NCBI RefSeq assembly: GCF_036194065.1
Contig: NZ_CP108095.1
Span: forward strand, 5,828,001-5,892,000
Direction: 5' to 3'
From: Streptomyces sp. NBC_00239
Lineage (GTDB): Bacteria > Actinomycetota > Actinomycetes > Streptomycetales > Streptomycetaceae
Length of the DNA stretch: 64,000 nt
The stretch's first letter is position 1. Every line of letters begins with the position of its first letter. Made by a program: the position numbers and the translations under genes. Below are positions 10,080 through 17,430 of this stretch, in pieces. The notes beneath the pieces are model-generated. The model ran no database searches and had not been told where the DNA came from. It saw nothing but the letters and a program-made list of their open reading frames with translations.

Positions 10080-10230
10080 CAGAATCTCCTGTTCGATCAG
10101 CACGGATGAGGGGGTGCGCTCAGTGTGTACTTCACGGTACGCGACCGGGGTGACACCGACCAGGGCCGTCACGGGGACCGGCGGCCCGCCGTGCGCCCGG
10201 TGCGGGCGGGAGCGCGGGCCCGCCAGGGGT

Positions 10231-10249
10231 TAAGGTCTGTTCGACAGAC
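10231..10249 (+). promoter_or_regulatory. TAAGGT hexamer overlapping a perfect palindrome before the acyltransferase gene
   Basis: GTCTGT-TCG-ACAGAC (10235-10249) is a perfect 6+3+6 palindrome immediately before the Shine-Dalgarno AGGAAGG. A TAAGGT hexamer (10231-10236) that could act as a -10 element overlaps its left arm. Position suggests an operator at the transcription start; the binding protein is unknown. Confidence 0.45.
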
Positions 10250-10266
10250 ACAGGAAGGCATTCGAG

Positions 10267-11064
10267 TTGATCTACGGCGCAATGAAGTTCTCCATCGGGG
10301 GATCCCTGAAGGTCGCCTTCAGGCCCTGGGTGGAGGGCCTCGAGAACATTCCCGCCGAGGGGCCGGCGATCCTCGCGAGCAACCACCTGTCGTTCTCGGA
10401 CTCCTTCTTCCTGCCCGCGGTGCTCGACCGGAAGGTCACGTTCATCGCGAAGGCGGAGTACTTCACCTCCCCTGGCGTCAAGGGCAAGCTGACCGCGGCG
10501 TTCTTCAAGGGCGTCGGCCAGCTCCCCGTGGACCGCTCGGGCGCGCGCGGCGCGGGCGAGGCGGCCATCAAGGCCGGCATCGACGTGATCAAGGGCGGCG
10601 GGCTCTTCGGCATCTACCCCGAGGGCACCCGTTCCCCCGACGGCCGCCTGTACCGCGGCAAGCCCGGCGGCCTGGCCCGGGTGGCGCTGGCCACCGGCGC
10701 CCCCGTGATCCCCGTCGCGATGATCGACACCGAGAAGATCCAGCCGCCCGGCAAGGTGGTCCCGAAGCTGATGCGCCCGGGCATCCGGATCGGCAAGCCG
10801 CTGGACTTCAGCCGCTACCACGGCATGGACGGCGACCGCTTCATCCTGCGCTCGGTGACCGACGAGGTCATGTACGAGATCATGAAGCTTTCCGGGCAGG
10901 AATACGTCGACATCTACGCGACGGCCGCCAAGCGCCAGATCGCCGACGCCGAGAAGGCCGCCAAGGCCGACAAGGCGGAGGCGGAGAAGGCCGCGAAGGC
11001 CGGGCACACCGCCGCGGCGGGCACGCCCGGGGCGCCGGAACAGCCCGAGGAACCGGGCCGCTAG
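10267..11064 (+). CDS. 1-acyl-sn-glycerol-3-phosphate acyltransferase (PlsC-type)
   Basis: Membrane-associated acyltransferase of phospholipid synthesis, transferring an acyl group to lysophosphatidate or a related acceptor. The catalytic NHxxxxD motif is NHLSFSD (residues 39-45), and the phosphate-binding PEGTRSPDG lies at about 118-126. The last 45 residues are an Ala/Lys/Glu-rich coiled tail followed by Gly/Pro, unusual compared with the minimal PlsC fold but common in actinobacterial paralogues. The TTG at 10267 has AGGAAGG at good spacing; the ATG at 10282 is an alternative. It is divergent from the esterase and just precedes the two-component pair. Confidence 0.88.
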   Translation: MIYGAMKFSIGGSLKVAFRPWVEGLENIPAEGPAILASNHLSFSDSFFLPAVLDRKVTFIAKAEYFTSPGVKGKLTAAFFKGVGQLPVDRSGARGAGEAAIKAGIDVIKGGGLFGIYPEGTRSPDGRLYRGKPGGLARVALATGAPVIPVAMIDTEKIQPPGKVVPKLMRPGIRIGKPLDFSRYHGMDGDRFILRSVTDEVMYEIMKLSGQEYVDIYATAAKRQIADAEKAAKADKAEAEKAAKAGHTAAAGTPGAPEQPEEPGR

Positions 11065-11091
11065 GCCCGCGACACCCCGGGGGGTGGGGGG

Positions 11092-12306
11092 ATGACCAAG
11101 CGCGAGCGGGTCGTGCGCATGTCGGTCGAGCAGCCGCTGTGGCAGGCCCTGACCGGGTACCGGGTGCTCGCCATGGGCTACGCGGCGCTGCTGTTCGCGT
11201 CCTCGTACGGCGAGTTCGTCCGGCCCTGGCTCGCCATCGGCTACCTCGCGGTCCTCGCGGGGTGGACGCTGGCGACCCTGCCCAAGGTCGCGAACGCAGT
11301 CAGCTGCACCCGGCGCTTCCTGGTCGCCGACCTGGCCCTCGCCCTCACCGGGGTCCTGCTGACCCCGCTCGCCGACTCGGCCGCCCGCATCGCCGACGGC
11401 GGCCCCACCCTGCCCTCGATCTGGACGGCCGGCTCGGTACTGGCCTTCGCGCTCAAGGGCGGCTGGCGCTGGGCCGGTGTCGCCTCCACCTTCGTGGCGG
11501 TCGCCAACGTCCTCCAGCGCGGCGAGATCACCCGGGACACCGCCCACAACGTGCTGCTGGTCTGGGTGGCCTCGATCGCCGTCGGTTACGTGGTCGAGGT
11601 GGCGCGCGCCAGTGAGGCCACGCTCGCCCGCGCCCTGGAGATCGAGGCGGCCACCCGGGAGCGCGAGCGGCTCGCCCGGGACATCCATGACGGGGTGCTC
11701 CAGGTCCTGGCCATGGTGCAGCGGCGCGGCGCCGCGGTCGGCGGCGAGGCCGCCGAGCTGGGCCGGATGGCGGGCGAACAGGAGATCGCCCTGCGCACCC
11801 TGGTCTCCAGCGGGCTGCTGCCCGCCTCCCGGGTCTCGCGGGACGCGGCCCACGGCGCGCTGGTGACGACAGTGGAGGAGGCGGAGCCGACCGGCGACGT
11901 CGACCTGCGCACCCTGCTTGCCCCGCACGCCGGGTCGACGGTGAGCTTCGCCGAGCCCGGCGCCCCGGTCCTGCTGCCGGCCGCCGCCGCCCGCGAGCTG
12001 GCCGCCGCGGCCGCCGCCGCGCTGGAGAACGTACGCCGGCACGCCGGCGAGGACGCCCGGGCCTGGATCCTCATCGAGGACGAGCCGGACGAGGTGATCG
12101 TGACCGTCCGGGACGACGGGCCGGGCATCCCCGCCGGGCGGCTCGCCCAGGCCGAGGGCGAGGGACGGCTCGGGGTCGCCCAGTCGATCCGCGGCCGGCT
12201 GCGGGACCTGGGCGGTACCGCCGAGCTGGTCTCGGTGCCGGGCCAGGGGACGGAAGTAGAGCTGAAGGTTCCGAAGGTTTCCAGGGGGAGGACGAACAAC
12301 CGATGA
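11092..12306 (+). CDS. macS: Sensor histidine kinase of NarL-type two-component system (MacS-like)
   Basis: Integral-membrane kinase of 404 residues. Four or five hydrophobic segments occupy residues 15-180, followed by a dimerisation/phosphoacceptor helix with ERERLARDIHDGVLQVL (the His in DIHDG is the phosphorylation site of HisKA_3 kinases) and a C-terminal HATPase with AAALENVRRHAG and DDGPGIPAGR. The stop overlaps the regulator start as ATGA, so the pair is translationally coupled. Position directly before the regulator and pfkA matches the MacRS system described in S. coelicolor as affecting morphology and actinorhodin; I identify it on that context from memory, so treat the symbol as probable. 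The input signal is unknown. Confidence 0.85.
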   Translation: MTKRERVVRMSVEQPLWQALTGYRVLAMGYAALLFASSYGEFVRPWLAIGYLAVLAGWTLATLPKVANAVSCTRRFLVADLALALTGVLLTPLADSAARIADGGPTLPSIWTAGSVLAFALKGGWRWAGVASTFVAVANVLQRGEITRDTAHNVLLVWVASIAVGYVVEVARASEATLARALEIEAATRERERLARDIHDGVLQVLAMVQRRGAAVGGEAAELGRMAGEQEIALRTLVSSGLLPASRVSRDAAHGALVTTVEEAEPTGDVDLRTLLAPHAGSTVSFAEPGAPVLLPAAAARELAAAAAAALENVRRHAGEDARAWILIEDEPDEVIVTVRDDGPGIPAGRLAQAEGEGRLGVAQSIRGRLRDLGGTAELVSVPGQGTEVELKVPKVSRGRTNNR

Positions 12307-13016
12307 GCAGCGAGAACGCGACGAGCAGCGGCAACCCGGCGAGCGGCGGGAGCACCGGCGCCATCCGGGTCATGGTCGTCGACGACCACCCGATGTGGCG
12401 GGACGCCGTCGCCCGTGACCTGGCCGCCGCCGGCTGCGAGGTCGTGGCCACCGCCGGGGACGGCCCGCAGGCCGTCCGCCGCGCCCGCGCCGTCGACCCG
12501 GACGTCCTCGTCCTCGACCTCAACCTGCCCGGCATGCCGGGCGTGCAGGTCTGCAAGGAACTGGTCGCCTTCAACCCGGCGCTGCGGGTGCTCGTGCTCT
12601 CCGCGAGCGGCGAGCACGCCGACGTGCTGGAGGCCGTCAAGTCCGGCGCCACCGGCTACCTGCTGAAGTCCGCGGGCGCCGAGGAGCTCATCGACGCGGT
12701 CCGCCGCACCGCCGCCGGCGACCCCGTGTTCACCCCGGGCCTGGCCGGGCTCGTGCTCGGAGAGTACCGGCGGCTGGCCGCCGACCCGGCCCCCGCCGCC
12801 TCCGACGAGCCGAAGGCACCGCAACTCACCGACCGCGAGACCGAGGTGCTGCGGCTCGTCGCCAAGGGCCTGTCGTACAAGCAGATCGCCGAGCGGCTCG
12901 TCATCTCGCACCGGACCGTCCAGAACCACGTCCAGAACACCCTCGGCAAGCTCCAGCTGCACAACCGCGTCGAGCTGGTGCGGTACGCGATAGAACGCGG
13001 ACTTGACGACGAGTAG
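12303..13016 (+). CDS. macR: LuxR/NarL-family response regulator (MacR-like)
   Basis: 237-residue DNA-binding response regulator. The receiver domain has the acidic pair Asp27-Asp28 (VVDDHPMW), phosphoacceptor Asp72 in VLVLDLNLPGMPG, the Thr/Ser switch in LVLSASGE and Lys in GYLLKSAGAEE. The C-terminal LuxR helix-turn-helix reads LTDRETEVLRLVAKGLSYKQ then IAERLVISHRTVQNHVQNTL. A Ser/Gly-rich 20-residue N-terminal extension precedes the receiver. Translation is coupled to the kinase gene by the ATGA overlap. Phosphorylation by the adjacent kinase is inferred from the pairing. Confidence 0.92.
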   Translation: MSSENATSSGNPASGGSTGAIRVMVVDDHPMWRDAVARDLAAAGCEVVATAGDGPQAVRRARAVDPDVLVLDLNLPGMPGVQVCKELVAFNPALRVLVLSASGEHADVLEAVKSGATGYLLKSAGAEELIDAVRRTAAGDPVFTPGLAGLVLGEYRRLAADPAPAASDEPKAPQLTDRETEVLRLVAKGLSYKQIAERLVISHRTVQNHVQNTLGKLQLHNRVELVRYAIERGLDDE

Positions 13017-13090
13017 ACCCTCGTACGAGTGAACGGGCGTACGCAACGCCCCGTACGCCGACCGGAATTGCCCCTGCCGCGCCCCTTGCT

Positions 13091-13104
13091 GTGACCCGCG
13101 TCAC
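13091..13104 (+). promoter_or_regulatory. Crp-like palindrome upstream of pfkA
   Basis: GTGACCCGCGTCAC is a palindrome that fits the Streptomyces Crp consensus GTG(N6)GNCAC exactly. A TAGCGT hexamer (13107-13112), a possible -10 element, follows immediately, and a further GTGAC half-site lies at 13111-13115. Placement 60 bases before a glycolytic gene makes control by Crp plausible but unproven. Confidence 0.5.
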
Positions 13105-13166
13105 CACTAGCGTGACCGCCGAGCGGGCCCGGCGTGCCTGGGCCCTTCTGGCGAAGGGATGATTCC

Positions 13167-14195
13167 ATGAAGGTCGGAGTGCTGACCGGCGGCGGCGACT
13201 GCCCCGGGCTCAACGCGGTCATCCGCGGCGTCGTGCGCAAGGGCGTCCAGGAATACGGGTACGACTTCATCGGCTTCAAGGACGGCTGGCGCGGCCCCGT
13301 CGAGGGCGACACGGTGCCGCTCGACATCCCCGCCGTCCGCGGCATCCTGCCCCGCGGCGGCACGATCCTCGGCTCCTCCCGCACCAACCCCTTCAAGACC
13401 GAGCACGGGGTCCGCCGGATCAAGGAGAACCTCGCCAAGTTCGAGGTCGAGGCCCTGGTCGCGATCGGCGGCGAGGACACCCTCGGGGTGGCCGCCAGGC
13501 TGTACGAGGAGTACGGCATCCCCTGCGTCGGCGTGCCGAAGACCATCGACAACGACCTCTCGGCCACCGACTACACCTTCGGCTTCGACACCGCCGTCGG
13601 CATCGCCACCGAGGCCATCGACCGCCTCCACACCACCGCCGAATCGCACATGCGCGTCCTGGTCGTCGAGGTGATGGGCCGGCACGCCGGCTGGATCGCC
13701 CTGCACTCGGGCCTGGCCGGCGGCGCGAACGTCATCCTCATCCCCGAGCAGCGCTTCGACGTGGACCAGGTCTGCGCCTGGGTCACCTCCCGGTTCAAGG
13801 CGAGCTACGCGCCGATCGTGGTGGTCGCCGAGGGCGCCGTGCCCAAGGACGGCGACATGGTCCTCAAGGACGGCACCCTCGACTCCTTCGGGCACGTACG
13901 GCTCTCGGGCGTGGGGGAGTGGCTGGCCAAGGAGATCGAGTCCCGCACCGGCAAGGAGGCCCGCACCACCGTCCTCGGCCACGTCCAGCGCGGCGGCACC
14001 CCGAGCGCCTTCGACCGCTGGCTCGCCACCCGCTTCGGGCTGCACGCGATCGAGGCGGTGCGCGACCGGGACTTCGGCAAGATGGTCGCCCTGCGCGGCA
14101 CGGACATCGTCCGGGTGCCGATCGCCGAGGCCACGGCCCGGCTGAAGACGGTGGACCCGGCGCTCTACGCGGAGGTCGGCGTCTTCTTCGGCTGA
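13167..14195 (+). CDS. pfkA: 6-phosphofructokinase, group III, with PPi-type active-site residues
   Basis: Phosphorylates fructose 6-phosphate in glycolysis. The 342-residue length, N-terminal VGVLTGGGDCPGLNAVIR, PKTIDND (126-130 for the TIDND part) and MGRHAGWIALHSG identify the family. The phosphoryl-donor signature is GGEDT with Asp at position 104, and the next donor contact is PKTIDND with Lys125. In the family Asp at 104 together with this Lys goes with pyrophosphate as donor, whereas ATP enzymes have Gly at 104. The ATG at 13167 directly precedes the first conserved strand, with GAAGGGATG as ribosome site; an ATG at 13158 is possible. A hairpin terminator follows the stop. Confidence 0.93.
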   Translation: MKVGVLTGGGDCPGLNAVIRGVVRKGVQEYGYDFIGFKDGWRGPVEGDTVPLDIPAVRGILPRGGTILGSSRTNPFKTEHGVRRIKENLAKFEVEALVAIGGEDTLGVAARLYEEYGIPCVGVPKTIDNDLSATDYTFGFDTAVGIATEAIDRLHTTAESHMRVLVVEVMGRHAGWIALHSGLAGGANVILIPEQRFDVDQVCAWVTSRFKASYAPIVVVAEGAVPKDGDMVLKDGTLDSFGHVRLSGVGEWLAKEIESRTGKEARTTVLGHVQRGGTPSAFDRWLATRFGLHAIEAVRDRDFGKMVALRGTDIVRVPIAEATARLKTVDPALYAEVGVFFG

Positions 14196-14196
14196 C

Positions 14197-14225
14197 CCGT
14201 CCGGCTCCGCGGCCGAGCCGGACGG
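14197..14225 (+). terminator. Hairpin terminator after pfkA
   Basis: CCGTCCGGCTC (14197-14207) pairs perfectly with GAGCCGGACGG (14215-14225) over a 7-base loop, starting one base after the pfkA stop codon. There is no T-tract, as is usual for Streptomyces terminators. Confidence 0.7.
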
Positions 14226-14231
14226 CGGGTG

Positions 14232-14271
14232 CGGACCATGGACCGTATCGCGACCAACGGTCCATGGTCCG
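14232..14271. repeat. Perfect 13-bp inverted repeat in the pfkA downstream region
   Basis: CGGACCATGGACC (14232-14244) and its exact reverse complement GGTCCATGGTCCG (14259-14271) enclose a 14-base loop. Each arm is itself palindromic around CCATGG. It follows the pfkA terminator after six bases. Short direct repeats of GCACGAG come next. No gene is supported from 14196 to 14454. Confidence 0.8.
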
Positions 14272-14454
14272 GCACGAGGCACGAGGCGCGAGGAACAGCG
14301 AACGGCGAGAGCGATCGACACCACCGTCGCCAACGTGGCGGAGCACGTGGCGGGCCGGCGCTCGGAGAACACGCTCACGCCCGTTGGGTGAAGTTCCGCT
14401 TCCGTTCAGCGGACGGCCGGGGCGGCGGCCGCCGAGGGCCCCTAGATTCGCCGT

Positions 14455-14715
14455 GTGCAGATACCTGACTGGCTCCAGTGGGTGTGCGTGGTGTGGGGCG
14501 CGGTCCTCGCCGTCGGCACGCTTGACCATCTGGTACGGGTGGTGCGGGCGCGGCCGGGGTGGGTGCGGGGGCAGCGGGCCGCGGAGGCGTTCGACTGGGC
14601 GGGGTCGGCCGTCTTCGCCCTCGGCATGGCCGCCGAAAGCGTCCCCGCCATCCTCGCCGGATCCCTCGCCTACGCCGTCATGGCCACCCGCCGGCGCCTC
14701 CATCCCCGCCCGTAG
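14455..14715 (+). CDS. Small conserved membrane protein
   Basis: 86-residue protein starting at GTG. The N-terminal helix IPDWLQWVCVVWGAVLAVGTL is a good transmembrane segment, a basic loop with RVVRARPGWVRGQRA follows, and a second weakly hydrophobic stretch runs from about residue 48 to 76 before a basic tail. Codon use (strong GC3) and the position between pfkA and the trp locus, where other Streptomyces carry a small gene starting with an IPDWL-like segment, support it as real. Function unknown. No clear Shine-Dalgarno is visible, so the mRNA may be leaderless. Confidence 0.55.
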   Translation: MQIPDWLQWVCVVWGAVLAVGTLDHLVRVVRARPGWVRGQRAAEAFDWAGSAVFALGMAAESVPAILAGSLAYAVMATRRRLHPRP

Positions 14716-15208
14716 CCCTCCGTACGCGACATCAGCCCTGCCGGCTGACCGGGGGCAACCCTGCCTCGGTGGCCATCCCCAGCCTTGCCGCTGACCGGGG
14801 GCAACCCTGCCTCGGTGGCCATCCCCAGCCTTGCCGCTGACCGGGGGCAACCCCGCCTCGTCGGCCATCCCCAGCCTCGCCGGCGCGGGGGCAACCCTGC
14901 CTCGACGGCCATTCCCCAGCCTCGCCGGCGTTTGAGGCGCGGGGTCTGGGGCGGAGCCCCAGAGGGGCAACCCGGCTGGCGCCGGGCACCGGGCTCCGCC
15001 CGGACCCGCGCCTCAAACGCCGGCGAGGCTGGGTTTTGCCCGTAGGGCACCGGCGGGGCTGGAGCGGGCTCTGCCCAGGCCCGCGCCCCGCGCCTCCAAC
15101 GCCGGCGGGGCTGGGGGTTGCCGTAGGGCACCGGCGGGGCAGGACGCTGCGCCCCGAGGCGCCGGCCCGGCGGGGGCATCGGGGCCGCCGGGCCGGAGCA
15201 GGGGTTGG
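14716..15208. repeat. Gene-free repeat region: 46-bp tandem array and a 29-bp perfect inverted repeat
   Basis: Three 46-base copies and a fourth 44-base spaced copy of CTGACCGGGGGCAACCCTGC (block GGGGGCAACC at 14751, 14797, 14843, 14887) lead into a perfect inverted repeat with 29-base arms at 14915-14943 and 15005-15033. The arms are the family element GCCTCAAACGCCGGCGAGGC with flanks, over a 61-base loop. A diverged third copy (CCTCCAACGCCGGCGGGGC) lies at about 15090-15114. The block separates the small membrane protein gene from the convergent anthranilate synthase gene. No coding sequence is supported in it. Confidence 0.88.
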
Positions 15209-17158
15209 TCAGCCGTGGGGGGTGACGGCCGGGCGGACCGCGGTGAGGAGGTCGCGGAGGATCTCCGCGCCCCGCAGGGTCAGCACCGACTCGGGGTGGA
15301 ACTGGACGCCCGCAAAACCGTGCGCGGAGCGCATCGCGTGCACCTCGCCGGTCCGCTCGTCCCGCGCCACCTCCACCCCCCGCGCGGCCAGCCCCGCGGC
15401 CGCCTCCGCGTCACAGCGCGCCGTATACGTGTTGTAGAAGCCCACCACTTCCGGCCGCCCGAACAGGTCCACCCGCGTCTGCGCCCCCTGCGCCGGCTCC
15501 GCCTTGCGCACCAGCGGCAGCCCCAGCTCGGCCGCGAGCAGCTCGTGGCCCAGGCAGACGCCCAACAGCCCGTGCCGGTGCGAGGCCAGCAGTTCGGCGG
15601 CGAGCGGGCGCAGCAGCCGCATCCGGGGGTCGGTGCCGTCCTCCGGATCGCCCGGCCCGGGACCCAGCACCACCGGGCCCACGTGCGCGAGCGCCGCCTC
15701 CCGCAGCCCCGGCTCGTCGTAACGCCGTACGGTCACCTCCAGTCCGGCGGCCCGCAGGACGTGCGCGAGCATCGCGGTGAAGGTGTCCTCCGCGTCGATG
15801 ACGAGCGCGTGCCCGTCCGGTTCGACGGCGGCCTGGTCCTGCATCCGCAGCCAGAACGGCGCCAGGTCCTCCCGGCGTGCGGCCAGCGCCGCCTGCACCC
15901 CGGGGTCGTCCGCCAGCCGCGCTTGCGCGGCCGGCGGCTGCGGGGCCGGCGGCCGCACCCCGAGGGCGGCCAGCACCCCCGCGGCCTTGGCGTGCGTCTC
16001 CGCGACCTCGCCCGCCGGGTCGGAGTGGCGTACCAGGGTCGCCCCCACCGGCACCCGCAGCCGCCCGTCCGCGGCGATGTCGGCGGTGCGGATCAGGATC
16101 GGAGAATCGAGCGTCTGCGCGCCGCCAGCGTCCCGGCCGAGCAGGGCGAGCGCGCCCGCGTAGTAGGCGCGGCCGCCGACCTCGTGCCGTTCGATGACGC
16201 GGCAGGCGTTCTGCACGGGCGAGCCGGTCACGGTCGCCGCGAACATGGTCTCCTTCAGTACCTCGCGCACGTCCAGCGAGGACCGGCCGCGCAGCTCGTA
16301 CTCGGTGTGCGTCAGGTGGGACATCTCCTTCAGGCGCGGTCCGATCACCACCCCGCCCTGGTCCCCGACCGTGCACATCATCTTCAGTTCCTCGTCGACG
16401 ACCATCGACAGTTCCTCCGTCTCCTTGCGGTCGGCGAGGAAGGAGAGGAAGGACCCGACGGTCGGGCCCTCGGCGGGATGCCGGTAGGTGCCGCTGATCG
16501 GATTCATGACCACGGTGCTGCCGGACATCCGGACGTGGACCTCGGGGCTGGCCCCGACCAGGGTCCGCCCGCCCGTCTCCCGCTGCCCTTCCGGGGAAGG
16601 CCCTTCGGGCCCGTTCCCCTTCCCGGTGTGCACGACGTACGTCCAGTACGCGCCCCGCTCGTCCGTGAGCAGCCGCCGGAACAGGGCCAGTGCGTCGGCC
16701 TGCCCGAAGCCGGGGATCTCGCCGGTGTACGTGCGCCGGATGACGAAGTTGGCGCCCTCGCCGGTGCCGATCTCGTCGCGCAGGACCCGCTCGACGATCC
16801 GCGCGTACTCCTCGTCGGGGACGTCGAAGCCGCCGCCCTCGACCCGTACCCGGTGGGCGGGCAGCGCGGCCAGCACCTCGTCGAGGGGCAGCTCGTACGC
16901 CTCGTCGGCGACGAGGACGCTCAGCGGGGTGCCGTCGTCGCGGACGTCGAAGCCGCGCTCGCGGATCTGGCGGAACGGCACCAGTGCGAGCGTGCCGTGC
17001 GGGCCGATCGGGATGTCGGCGAGCCGCTCGGCCTCGTGCACCGGGCCGATCAGCAGCTCGACGGTGTCGTGGTCGCGGCCGGGGGTGCGGCGGCGCAGCA
17101 GGGCGAAGGGCGGGCAGTCGGCTTCGGTGAGCCGGTCGAGCAGACGGCTGACGATCAT
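15209..17158 (-). CDS. trpE: Fused anthranilate synthase (TrpE-TrpG single chain)
   Basis: Converts chorismate and glutamine to anthranilate, the first step to tryptophan. About 649 residues join a chorismate-binding domain (PISGTYR, EELSMVVDEELKMM, ETMFAATVTGSPVQNACRVI) to a C-terminal class I glutamine amidotransferase with nucleophile Cys in GVCLGHELLA and QFHPES. Single-chain forms occur in Streptomyces primary metabolism and also in phenazine clusters (PhzE); the Trp attenuator directly upstream argues for tryptophan supply. The ATG at 17158 has AAGGAA upstream; the ORF is open to 17203 but that part overlaps the attenuator. The opposite neighbour is DAHP synthase, so entry to and exit from the shikimate pathway are divergently arranged. 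Confidence 0.92.
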   Translation of the reverse strand: MIVSRLLDRLTEADCPPFALLRRRTPGRDHDTVELLIGPVHEAERLADIPIGPHGTLALVPFRQIRERGFDVRDDGTPLSVLVADEAYELPLDEVLAALPAHRVRVEGGGFDVPDEEYARIVERVLRDEIGTGEGANFVIRRTYTGEIPGFGQADALALFRRLLTDERGAYWTYVVHTGKGNGPEGPSPEGQRETGGRTLVGASPEVHVRMSGSTVVMNPISGTYRHPAEGPTVGSFLSFLADRKETEELSMVVDEELKMMCTVGDQGGVVIGPRLKEMSHLTHTEYELRGRSSLDVREVLKETMFAATVTGSPVQNACRVIERHEVGGRAYYAGALALLGRDAGGAQTLDSPILIRTADIAADGRLRVPVGATLVRHSDPAGEVAETHAKAAGVLAALGVRPPAPQPPAAQARLADDPGVQAALAARREDLAPFWLRMQDQAAVEPDGHALVIDAEDTFTAMLAHVLRAAGLEVTVRRYDEPGLREAALAHVGPVVLGPGPGDPEDGTDPRMRLLRPLAAELLASHRHGLLGVCLGHELLAAELGLPLVRKAEPAQGAQTRVDLFGRPEVVGFYNTYTARCDAEAAAGLAARGVEVARDERTGEVHAMRSAHGFAGVQFHPESVLTLRGAEILRDLLTAVRPAVTPHG

Positions 17159-17208
17159 GGTGCGGTTCCTTCCGGGGAGGTGGAGAGGAACGGCCCCTGA
17201 CATGCAGA

Positions 17209-17231
17209 AAGGCCGCCCCTCGGGCGGCCTT
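17209..17231 (-). terminator. trp attenuator terminator hairpin
   Basis: On the minus strand AAGGCCGCCC-GAG-GGGCGGCCTT, followed by TCTG, forms a perfect 10-bp stem between the leader peptide and the trpE start. Its position after a leader peptide with three Trp codons is that of a classical transcription attenuator. Confidence 0.82.
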
Positions 17232-17254
17232 CGCGTCAGTGTGGGTACGCGCAG

Positions 17255-17311
17255 TCAGTGGGCCGCCGGATGAGCGAGCCACCACCAGTTCTGGTTGGAG
17301 TGCGTGTACAT
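17255..17311 (-). CDS. trpL: trp leader peptide
   Basis: An 18-residue ORF read as MYTHSNQNWWWLAHPAAH, with three consecutive Trp codons (TGG TGG TGG) at positions 9-11. It lies 97 bases upstream of the anthranilate synthase start and is followed after 23 bases by a GC-rich terminator stem. Streptomyces trp leaders of very similar sequence are known. When charged tRNA-Trp is short, the ribosome should stall at the Trp run and block terminator formation, allowing trpE expression. I do not see a clear Shine-Dalgarno (ACGGCC before ATG), so the leader may be translated from a very short or leaderless 5' end. Confidence 0.88.
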   Translation of the reverse strand: MYTHSNQNWWWLAHPAAH

Positions 17312-17430
17312 GGCCGTGAGCGTAGCGGATCCCGGGGGCCCGCGGAGCGACGAACGGCCGACTTGAGAACTCCGTCTCACAAAGCGGGCATCGGAGAATC
17401 GGACGTGCCCAAACCCTTACTGTTGTCTGC

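Noticed and set aside
14745..14930. Tandem repeats considered as a CRISPR array
   Set aside because: Units are directly adjacent without unique spacers of constant length and no cas genes are present.
15209..17158. Fused anthranilate synthase as part of a phenazine gene cluster
   Set aside because: No phz genes nearby, and a Trp attenuator plus DAHP synthase point to primary metabolism.
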